Below are positions 6,800 to 14,200 of a DNA stretch of 19,596 nucleotides, in pieces. Both the position numbers and the translations under genes were made by a program. Each line of letters begins with the position of its first letter. Position 1 is the stretch's first letter. The stretch is from NCBI GenBank assembly GCA_036788095.1, contig DAIQOA010000075.1, positions 1 through 19,596 on the forward strand. The letters are read 5' to 3'. The notes beneath the pieces were generated by a model that did not search any database, was not told the DNA's origin, and saw only the letters and a list, made by a program, of their open reading frames with translations. Origin of the DNA: Anaerohabitans sp036788095 (lineage in GTDB: Bacteria; Zhuqueibacterota; Zhuqueibacteria; Residuimicrobiales; Residuimicrobiaceae).

Positions 6800-7767
6800 G
6801 TGTCATTCCGCATGGGGGGGTCTTTTTTCATTCGAGAGATGAGCCAGGCGTCAAAATCCTTGGCCGCATTCTCGCCGAGCTGCTTTAATTTATGATTGAG
6901 AGCCACTCCCTCCGCAATCACCGTCAAATTTTTTCCTGGTAGAATCGGCAGCACCACCATGGGGATGCGGACGCCGAGCAGGTCGCGCCAGCCCTCATCC
7001 ATGCCGGTGCGTTCATATTCCCGGATGGCGTTAAACCGCTCCAGATGCAGAATGATCTGAATCTGCTTTTTGCCGCGGATGGCCCGGATGCCGAACATCC
7101 GCCGCACATCGATGATGCCCAAACCGCGGATCTCCATATGATGCATCAGCAGATCGCTGGGCGCTCCCTCCAGACGATTGCGGCCGGTGCGGGTGAGGGT
7201 GACCACGTCATCCGCCACCAGTTGATGACCGCGTTCAATCAGGTCCAAAGCCATCTCACTTTTGCCGATGGCGCTCTCGCCGGTGATCAGCATGCCCACG
7301 CCGTGCACATCCACCAGCGAGCCGTGAAGGATAAGCTGGGGGGCGAAAATCGTATCCAGATATTCGCTCAAATGGTGCGTGAGCGCCGTGGTACTGAGGG
7401 GCGTGCTGAAAAGGGGGATGCCGTTGCGATTGGCGATCTCGATCATTTCCCCCGGAGGTTTGTTGCTGTTGGTAAAGATGATGCAGGGAAGATCGAATCC
7501 CAGCACGCGCTGGATGGTCTGCAGCCGTTCGGTCTCAAACAGCGTGTTCAGGTAGCCGACCTCCGTGTTGCCCATGATCTGAATGCGCCAGTAGGTGAAC
7601 AGTTCCACAAAACCGCTCAAGGCCAGGCCCGGACGATTCAGCTCCCGCTCCTTGATTTCACGGTTAAAACCGATCTCGCTGTTGATGATCTGCAGGGACG
7701 CTTCTTCGCAATTATCCTCAAAGAGTTTTTCGACCGTGATAGAGGTGATCGGCGATTGGGTTTCCAT
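6796..7767 (-). CDS. hprK: HPr kinase/phosphorylase
   Basis: HprK phosphorylates and dephosphorylates the serine of HPr, linking carbon or energy state to PTS activity. The 323-residue product (from the ATG at 7765-7767) has the N-terminal HprK domain and the C-terminal kinase domain. The kinase domain shows the catalytic His in LHGSLVDVHG (His148), Walker A GESAIGKS (163-170), the acidic pair in LVADD (Asp186/187) and the family signature EIRGLGIIDV (212-221). The frame stays open 11 codons upstream to a TTG, but the ATG fits family N-termini better, with its TVEKLFED start helix. The gene lies 104 bases after hpf and overlaps the EIIA gene by four bases. In the FCB group and in many proteobacteria hprK likewise sits near hpf and EIIA genes. 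Confidence 0.95.
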   Translation of the reverse strand: METQSPITSITVEKLFEDNCEEASLQIINSEIGFNREIKERELNRPGLALSGFVELFTYWRIQIMGNTEVGYLNTLFETERLQTIQRVLGFDLPCIIFTNSNKPPGEMIEIANRNGIPLFSTPLSTTALTHHLSEYLDTIFAPQLILHGSLVDVHGVGMLITGESAIGKSEMALDLIERGHQLVADDVVTLTRTGRNRLEGAPSDLLMHHMEIRGLGIIDVRRMFGIRAIRGKKQIQIILHLERFNAIREYERTGMDEGWRDLLGVRIPMVVLPILPGKNLTVIAEGVALNHKLKQLGENAAKDFDAWLISRMKKDPPMRNDT

Positions 7768-7832
7768 CCTGATCTCGATGATCCTTTTATCTAAACGCAA
7801 AGCATCAGCCCGCAGGGGCCGCTGATCTCCAC

Positions 7833-7863
7833 CGGCGCCCCGGGATTTAGAACCGGGGCGCCG
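7833..7863. promoter_or_regulatory. GC-rich hairpin in the hpf-hprK spacer
   Basis: An 11-bp perfect inverted repeat, CGGCGCCCCGG (7833-7843) with CCGGGGCGCCG (7853-7863), has a 9-base loop. It starts nine bases past the hpf stop on the minus strand. No T-tract follows, so it is not a standard terminator. A weaker 6-bp hairpin, ATCAGC/GCTGAT (7804-7826), comes next before hprK. The pair could stabilise the hpf message or reduce expression of the downstream genes. Confidence 0.45.
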
Positions 7864-7871
7864 TACGCGCC

Positions 7872-8186
7872 TTAAACAATCGGGGTGATGCGTTCCTTGT
7901 CAAATTCCTGCAATTTTTGTTTATAGCGTACAAGCTGTCTTTCCAGTTTCTCCGACGCTAGATCGATCGATTTATACATGTCCTCGCTTTTTTCAACCAC
8001 CGCCAGGCGAGTGCCGTAGACCTTGGCTACCATCTCGGCCACCTGCTCCTGTTTGACATAGTCTAAAATGATTTCTACGTCTAGAATACCATCATAGTAT
8101 TTTTTCAATTTGGCAACCTGGTTTTCTGCATGCGTTTTCAGTCGAGACGAAGGTTTAAAATGGCGAGCGGTGAATGTGATACGCAT
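7872..8186 (-). CDS. hpf: Ribosome hibernation-promoting factor (short HPF/YfiA family)
   Basis: HPF binds the 30S decoding region and inactivates ribosomes in slow-growing or starved cells. The 104-residue product has the short form's length. It carries the family pattern: an MRITFTARHFKPSSRLK start, an acidic/hydrophobic strand ILDVEIILDYVKQEQVAEMV, and DMYKSIDLASEKLERQLVRYK (split here as DMYKSIDLASEK and LERQLVRYK) near the C-terminus. The long-form dimerisation domain is absent. An excellent ribosome binding site, AGAGGAGG, lies 5-6 bases before the ATG at 8184-8186. The gene follows xerC by 80 bases and precedes hprK, a common pairing that links ribosome hibernation to PTS and nutrient signalling. 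A second strong ribosome-binding sequence lies upstream in the spacer. Confidence 0.95.
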   Translation of the reverse strand: MRITFTARHFKPSSRLKTHAENQVAKLKKYYDGILDVEIILDYVKQEQVAEMVAKVYGTRLAVVEKSEDMYKSIDLASEKLERQLVRYKQKLQEFDKERITPIV

Positions 8187-8250
8187 AACAACCTCCTCTT
8201 GATAGTTTGAACAGTCGCTGCGCTTGCATGGTGTGATTCAACTTCGGGCC

Positions 8251-8260
8251 TCACCTCCTT
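8251..8260 (-). promoter_or_regulatory. Perfect Shine-Dalgarno sequence without an assigned gene (upstream of hpf)
   Basis: The minus strand reads AAGGAGGTGA, a ten-base match to the complement of the usual 3' end of 16S rRNA. It lies just past the xerC stop and about 65 bases before hpf, which has its own site. Nine bases further a TTG (8239-8241) could open a 28-codon frame ending at 8155, out of frame with hpf and overlapping its start. This may be a leader peptide or a ribosome standby site; the product itself is unproven. Confidence 0.35.
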
Positions 8261-8266
8261 GATGCC

Positions 8267-9208
8267 TCAGGTCTCTTTGTCGGCGCGAGGATGCGCCAGA
8301 CGATAGACCTTTTTAAGACGTTCAGCTGAAACATGCGTGTAGATCTGTGTAGTGTTCAGACTGGCGTGACCAAGCAGCTCCTTTACTGCCAGGATATCAG
8401 CTCCCGCATCCAGCAAATGGGTGGCAAAACTGTGGCGCAGAGCGTGGGGATGAGCCTTACTGGGGTCTGCCGCTTGACGCATATAGGCGTGCAGGATCGC
8501 CGCCATCTGCTGGCGGCTGAAGGGCTGTCCATCCGCACGGACAAACACCCGGTCGTCCGGCTTGAACGTTCGATTTTCCCATTGAGAACGCCGTTGGAGA
8601 AATCGAGTCAGCTCTTTCTGCATCCCTGGCCCCATGGGAATCATCCGAACGCGGTTGCGCTTCCCCAAAATCCGTAAAACGCCGTCATGAAAATGAATAT
8701 CACTCATCCGCAGCTGAACAGCCTCTGATATTCTTACGCCCGTGGCGTAAAATAGTTTCAACAGCACCCGGTCGCGTTCTCCGGCAGGCGTGGAAGCGTC
8801 CGGAAGCTGCAACAGGGCGTCAATCTCCGGCACCGTAAGAAAATCCGGCAGCCGTTTGGCCGCCTTGGGCGCCGCCAGGTTAAGGCAGGGGTTCACCGAC
8901 AGGGCGTTTTCACGCGCCAGAAAGCGGGCGAAACTCCGCAGCGTGGCCAGTTTACGCCGCACGCTGGTGGCCTCATAGCGGCGGTGCACCAGACCGGCGA
9001 GATAGCCGCGGATGGCCGCTTTGGTGAAAAAGGCCACTGTGATCTGATCCGAGCGCTGATGCAAAGCCAGATGCTCAACCAACTGCTGCAGATCATTCTG
9101 ATACGCCTCCAGGGTCCTGGGAGAGGCGCTCCGCTCAACCTGTTGGTAGCGGAGAAAACGATCGATCCAGTCGACCAACAGAACGGGGTGTTCGCCCGGC
9201 GACATCAT
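8267..9208 (-). CDS. xerC: Tyrosine recombinase XerC/XerD family (likely XerC)
   Basis: Xer recombinases resolve chromosome dimers at dif during division. The 313-residue product has the N-terminal SAM-like core-binding domain (about 8-100) and the catalytic domain. All catalytic residues are visible: Arg159 in GVRISE, Lys183 in GKRNR, His255 and Arg258 in HPHALRHSF, His281 in LLGHASL and Tyr290 in TQIYTHVS. Length and the intact HxxR motif fit a working chromosomal Xer rather than a phage integrase. Its ATG overlaps the stop of the topA-like gene (ATGA), and a second ATG follows immediately. The smg-topA-xerC order is shared with many bacteria and supports XerC over XerD. No dif-like site was seen in the window. 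Confidence 0.93.
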   Translation of the reverse strand: MMSPGEHPVLLVDWIDRFLRYQQVERSASPRTLEAYQNDLQQLVEHLALHQRSDQITVAFFTKAAIRGYLAGLVHRRYEATSVRRKLATLRSFARFLARENALSVNPCLNLAAPKAAKRLPDFLTVPEIDALLQLPDASTPAGERDRVLLKLFYATGVRISEAVQLRMSDIHFHDGVLRILGKRNRVRMIPMGPGMQKELTRFLQRRSQWENRTFKPDDRVFVRADGQPFSRQQMAAILHAYMRQAADPSKAHPHALRHSFATHLLDAGADILAVKELLGHASLNTTQIYTHVSAERLKKVYRLAHPRADKET

Positions 9209-10644
9209 ACTTTAGGGACGCCTTTTGCGTTACGCAGCCGGTTGCTCCGGCATTTGGGGCAATGAAGAATTTCTTCTCCGTTCTCATCCACCTTTTCAAC
9301 CAGCGTGGCCTGTTGACAGACCGGACAGAGAAGAAGGGTTGGCTTTTCCCAGCTGATAAAAGTGCACTCAGGATAACGGCTGCAGCCGTAGAACCGCCTG
9401 CCGGTTTTTCCCTGACGCTCCACCACCCAACCGCCGCAACCCGGCAGCGGACAGGAGACTTTTAAATGTACGGAGCGGGTGAATCGACAACGGGGATAAT
9501 CGGAACAACCCCAAAACGGACCGAATGGCCCTTGTGCCAATCTAAGGCTTTTACCGCAGAGCGGGCAGTTCGCTTCGTCTTCTTGCACAGCGCGGGCGTT
9601 GATCATGCGCTCCGCAGTCTGACGGCCATGGCCGCAAAGCCGCACGCCCGACTCGTCCTGAATCAGATACCCTTCTTCCTGCAGGCGCGACAGGGCGATG
9701 CGAAACTCCGTTGCCGAGACAGGCGACAGCGCGGCCCTGCTTCTGTAGAGGTCGATGGCGCTGACCGCATAATCCGGCTCTTCGGTCCGCCTTTGCGCCT
9801 GGACCTCCACCAGCGTCAGTTCCTCCCCGGGATGAAACAGCGGATGATCTTTGCTGAAAAAGGCGGTGGAGCGCCCCAGCTTTTGCAGCGACAGCGCCTG
9901 CAGAAAACCCCGTTCGAGGAGTTCCTCGCCCTGCCGGTGCAGCAGATAGCGGCCGCCGGCACCCGCGACCACCTCCAGATTCATGCGCTGCACCTGCGCG
10001 CTTGTCATCTGTGAGGCCAACGCACGTTCCCAGATGCGGGTGTAGACCCGCCAGCAAGCCTGATCCAATTCTTTTTTCATTTTCTTCGGCGTGAACGCCG
10101 GACGGCCGGGCAACAATGTGGAATCGCCGGCGCGATCCGATTTGATCGGTCGCTGGCGGGGAGCCAGATAGGAAACGCCGTAATGAGCGACAATCCATTC
10201 ACGTGCTTCCGCGTACCAGGCGGTAAGCGGGGAGTGTCGCCCGCCGGTCGAAGCGATCACCGGCGCCGGCGCGCCGGAAGCCGACGACAGCTGATCGATC
10301 GCGGACTGCACCTCTTCTGTCTTGATGGAGAAAAGGGCGGCATCCAATAGAATCTCGTTCAGGGTCAACGGCAAAGGCGGCATGAGCTCGCGCGTCTGCC
10401 GCGTGTGAGTCTTTACGAGGAACGTCTGTTCCTTGAGGTCGACAACGATCGCCTTTACATGCGGCGCTTCCGGATGCTTTTTGGTCCACCCTTTGATGCG
10501 AACCACCGGCAGAGTAAAAGAACGATGATCGCGTTTAGCCAGACGCACGTCGATATTCCAGCCGGACACCCCCATTGTGCGCTCTTGCTCCTGCTGCATC
10601 AGCGTCCGCAGAATGGAACCCTCCAGCGACGAAGAACGATTCAT
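9205..10644 (-). CDS. Topoisomerase I (TopA) homologue lacking Toprim domain and active-site tyrosine
   Basis: This 479-residue protein occupies the normal topA position between smg and xerC but is about 200-350 residues shorter than bacterial TopA. It starts at the segment after Toprim: SILRTLMQQEQER resembles the VQSPALRLICERE region. It then follows the TopA core with VKAIVVDLKEQTFLVK (63-78), PPLPLTLNEILLDA (89-102), AREWIVAHYGVSYL (147-160) and RIWERALASQMTSAQV (203-218). Where TopA has the catalytic ITYMRTDS, this protein reads VIASTGGRHS (129-138) with no tyrosine, and the HEAIRPT motif is also lost. Three zinc ribbons close it: CPLC...CSDYPRC (360-386), CPLPGC...CSRYPEC (398-427) and CPVC...CPKC (440-465). 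The frame is intact, 24 bases after smg, overlapping xerC. It is probably catalytically dead and DNA-binding (inference). Confidence 0.85.
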   Translation of the reverse strand: MNRSSSLEGSILRTLMQQEQERTMGVSGWNIDVRLAKRDHRSFTLPVVRIKGWTKKHPEAPHVKAIVVDLKEQTFLVKTHTRQTRELMPPLPLTLNEILLDAALFSIKTEEVQSAIDQLSSASGAPAPVIASTGGRHSPLTAWYAEAREWIVAHYGVSYLAPRQRPIKSDRAGDSTLLPGRPAFTPKKMKKELDQACWRVYTRIWERALASQMTSAQVQRMNLEVVAGAGGRYLLHRQGEELLERGFLQALSLQKLGRSTAFFSKDHPLFHPGEELTLVEVQAQRRTEEPDYAVSAIDLYRSRAALSPVSATEFRIALSRLQEEGYLIQDESGVRLCGHGRQTAERMINARAVQEDEANCPLCGKSLRLAQGPFGPFWGCSDYPRCRFTRSVHLKVSCPLPGCGGWVVERQGKTGRRFYGCSRYPECTFISWEKPTLLLCPVCQQATLVEKVDENGEEILHCPKCRSNRLRNAKGVPKV

Positions 10645-10668
10645 GATCGATCAGGTTGCCTGTGCGAA

Positions 10669-11136
10669 TCAATGGGACAATCGGTTTGCGGTAAATTGAA
10701 AATAGCCGGCGGAGGCGTTCTGCTCCACATCGAGCACCACCATGACAATCAAATCCTGCATATCCTGAATGTCCAGCTTGGGCAGCTTCATATTCACGGC
10801 GCGCTCGATGATGGATTCCATGTCGTCATCGTTCAGGATATTCAGTTCACGCAGGTGGAACAAATAGCTAAAGGCCTCTGGGGAAATGGCATTGCGCTCA
10901 AAATCATTGAGCTGACGCCAGACCGGTCGCGGCACGGCGGAAGATCCGGTCTGGTTCAGACGATCGATGGTTTCACCGTGATTCACCAGCCAGACCATGG
11001 CGGCGGAGATTTCGTTTTCGGAAAAGCCCTTTTCCTGAAGAATATCCATGATCAGCTGCAAGTCAATATCGTCCAAGGAAGTTTCGCGGATTTCTCTTAT
11101 CATATAAGCTATTATTTCTAATGTTCTTTTATTCAT
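10669..11136 (-). CDS. smg: Smg family protein (DUF494)
   Basis: Smg proteins are small cytoplasmic proteins of unknown biochemical role, usually encoded between dprA and topA. The 155-residue product fits the family: an N-terminal helix-rich part containing SLDDIDLQLIMDILQEKGFSE (split as SLDDIDLQLIM and DILQEKGFSE, 20-40), a WL motif (49-50), a region EAFSYLFHLRELNIL (87-101) typical of the family, and MESIIERAVNM followed by MQDLIVMVVLDVEQ. The ATG at 11134-11136 is chosen because AGGAGAG lies three to four bases upstream; the frame is open a further 30 codons without a better signal. No dprA precedes it here; the giant secA does, followed by a clear promoter. The smg, topA-like and xerC genes probably form one unit. 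Confidence 0.85.
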   Translation of the reverse strand: MNKRTLEIIAYMIREIRETSLDDIDLQLIMDILQEKGFSENEISAAMVWLVNHGETIDRLNQTGSSAVPRPVWRQLNDFERNAISPEAFSYLFHLRELNILNDDDMESIIERAVNMKLPKLDIQDMQDLIVMVVLDVEQNASAGYFQFTANRLSH

Positions 11137-11177
11137 CAACTCTCCTGAGCAAAAACAGCGGTATCCCCTCGAAATGA

Positions 11178-11205
11178 AATATAACAAGATTTCGTTCAAA
11201 GTCAA
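11178..11205 (-). promoter_or_regulatory. Sigma70-type promoter for the smg-topA-like-xerC unit
   Basis: On the minus strand TTGACT (11200-11205) and TATATT (11178-11183) each match consensus at five of six positions, 16 bases apart. They lie immediately after the secA stop (11210-11212) in a 73-base AT-rich spacer. The predicted transcript start near 11170 leaves a leader of about 35 bases with a strong AGGAGAG site before the smg ATG. Confidence 0.6.
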
Positions 11206-11209
11206 GCGA

Positions 11210-14200
11210 TTACAAGTTTTTCCCACAGCACTGTTTGTATTTCTTGCCGCTGCCGCACGGACAGGGATCGTTGCGACCGATGCTGATGGCTTTGACGATC
11301 GGCGCCGTACGGCCGGCCGGGGTCGCGGGCGATGGCGAAGCGGCCTGTGGCGCCGCCTGCCCCTGTTTGAAAATTTCCACCTGCGAGTGAGTGGCCATGT
11401 AATTGCGCGGCTCGGCGCGCCGCAACTGCTGCTCCTCCAGTTCGCCGCCGACGTCGAAAACGCGGAACAGCGTGCTGACCACTTCGCGGTTCATGCGGTC
11501 GATCATCTTTACGAACATCTGATACGCCTCGCCCTTGTACTCCAGCAGAGGATCTTTTTGTCCGTATCCGCGCAGCCCGATGCCCTCGCGCAGTTCGTCG
11601 ATGCCGTTGAGATGTTGACGCCAGTTCTCGTCGATTTTTTCCAGCACGTAATAACGTTCATAGCGGGCGGTGAGATCCAGACCGATCTCCTGGATCCGCT
11701 TTTGATAAAGGCCTTGTGCCCATTCGCTCAATTGAGTCATCGCGTCGTTGGGATTCATCAGGCGGTCGCCCTCGTCGGACAGCCGCGGCGCTTGGCGGAA
11801 AAGCAGACGGCAATCCGCTTCCAGCCGGCGCAAGGATTGGGGCGTCAGTTCCTCCTCCCCCTCGAGGGCGCTGCTGATGGACGCATAGATCACATCGTCG
11901 ATCATCAGGCTGATCGAGTCGCGCAGAATTTCCCGGCTCAGTGCCTCTTGGCGGAAGCGTTCCTCGCGGTCCGCATAATGGCGGTATAACGCCAGAGCCC
12001 AGGCGGTCAGATCTTTGACAAAAGCGGCCTGTTCCGCAGCGTTGGCGTTCTCCGGAATCATCCGCTCAGGACGTTGCGACAGCATGCTCTCGATGGCGTC
12101 GCCCAGTTGCTTGCGTTTGTCCTCCAGAGGCGATGGTTGAGTGATGATGCCGCTCGCCACCACGCCGACGACCGCCTCGACGCACTCTTCGATGGTCGCC
12201 CGCGCCACCATGGCCTCCTGATAAGCCTCCAGCTGCCGGCGAAGTTTTTCGCCATGCAGGCGAAGCGCACGATCCGCCAGTTTTTTCCACACAGGCGGTT
12301 CATCGTTGTTGCCCGTCTCCCCATCTTTCCAGAGGTCATCGCCAAAAAGACGGGTGAGCGTTTGCTTTTGCGCCGGCTCCAGTTCCACCGCCGCTTCTTC
12401 GCCATCGACCGGGATCACGGCATAGACCGCCGCCTGAGCGAACGACAAGGAGGAAAAGAGGCCGATCACGCGATGCCGGAGCTGTTCTTCCGGAAGACGA
12501 TGCAACGGTTCCTCCATCCAGCCCCGCACATGCTCCTGGATTTTGGTCCGGCGAATGGTGCGCAATTCATTGACGCCGATGTCCGGCCGTGCGCCAAGAA
12601 TCCGCTGCAGATCATGGAGAAATTCTTCCGTGTTCCAGGATGCAGGCGAAACAGCCGGCGACAGATGAATCATCATCAGGCCGGCCAGCAGGGCATCGCC
12701 CAGGCCGGCGACCTCCAGTCCGCGGAACAACGCCACATCCAGGGCCTGCTGATACAGATCCTGATGGTCCGCATAGTTCTTTTTCGCCCAGTCGATCAGC
12801 CGCGCTTCCACCTCATCGGCGGTGCCCAGGCCGGCGTCTTTGCGCAGCCAGTCGGGGCTTGCGTCAAAGATCCGGTTCATCTCGTAGCGAATGCCGTCCA
12901 GGTTCCAGCGTGAGGTGTCGCGGGTGCCGGCGTGGTGCAGGCGGATTTTCAGACGCACCAGTTCGGCGATCAGCTCCTCCATGCGGCAGAATCCGAGCAA
13001 CCGATGACGCAGCTGTAGAGCGTTCATCTCATAGGCTTCCTGCAGCTGCTCCTGGACCCACTCGAGCACTCTCTCTTTGATCTCCTCCGCCTTTTGACCT
13101 TCGAGTTCCTCCGCGGTGAAATCCGGAGTGCGGCCGAAAAAGCCGGTGAGCGTCTGGACCATTTTTTCCAGATTCCACTCGCTGCGCTCTTCCTCCTCGT
13201 TGAAGAAGCGCTTGGCCTTGGAGGCGACGAAATCCTCCGCCTCGGCGAATCCCAGCAAATTCTGCCGGCGTTTATAAATGATCTTGCGCTGTTCGTTCAG
13301 TACCGTGTCGTATTCCAGCAGGCTTTTGCGGATTTCGAAATTGCGCTCCTCGACTTTTTTCTGTGCGCGTTCGATGGATTTGGTGATCAACGGATGTTCG
13401 ATGCGCTCGCCCTCTTCCATGGGTCCGAGCCGGCTCATCATGGTGGTGATCCGATCCGATCCGAACAACCGCATGAGATCGTCTTCCAGGGAAAGATAGA
13501 ACCGCGAGGAGCCGGGATCGCCCTGGCGGCCGGACCGGCCGCGCAGCTGCCGGTCGATGCGGCGCGCTTCGTGTTTCTCCGAACCAATGATGTGCAGACC
13601 GCCTTTGGCGACCACCTCCGGCGGCAGTTTGATGTCTGTACCGCGGCCCGCCATGTTGGTGGCGATGGTGATCATGCCCGGCGAACCGGCTTTGGCCACG
13701 ATCTCCGCCTCCTGACGGTGATATTTGGCGTTCAACACGGTGTGAAATCTACCCGAGGTAATCTCTTGGTTGACGTCGCCCTTTTTCAGCCAGTTGGCGA
13801 TGGGCACGCCGCGCTGGGTCAGCATTTCAGACAAACGCTGTGAGACGTCGACCGAAACCGTGCCGACCAGCACCGGCCGGCCCTGCTCGTGCATGGCCAG
13901 AGCCTCGTCGATGATGGCGGCGTACTTTTCTTTTTTAGTTCGAAAGATGACGTCGTTCTCGTCGTCGCGGATGACCTGACGGTTGGTCGGAATGACCACC
14001 ACCTCCAGTTTATAGGTGGAGAAAAATTCCTGGCGTTCGGTCTCCGCGGTACCGGTCATGCCGGCTAGTTTTTTATAGAGGCGAAAAAAATTCTGAATGG
14101 TGATGGTGGCCAGGGTCTGTGATTCCGCCTGCACCTCCACCCCCTCCTTGGCCTCCAGCGCTTCATGCAGACCATCGCTGAAGCGGCGGCCCGGCATCAA

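Noticed and set aside
8267..9208. XerC gene as an integrase of a mobile element
   Set aside because: It sits in the conserved smg-topA-xerC order, has the length of chromosomal Xer proteins, and there are no attachment-site repeats, tRNA or cargo genes nearby.
9205..11136. Idea that the topA-like gene is a frameshifted full topA with the Toprim part upstream
   Set aside because: The upstream frame is smg with its own start, stop and family pattern; no Toprim motif (VIVESPAKAKT-like) appears in any frame between smg and the gene, and the tyrosine is missing within the intact frame.
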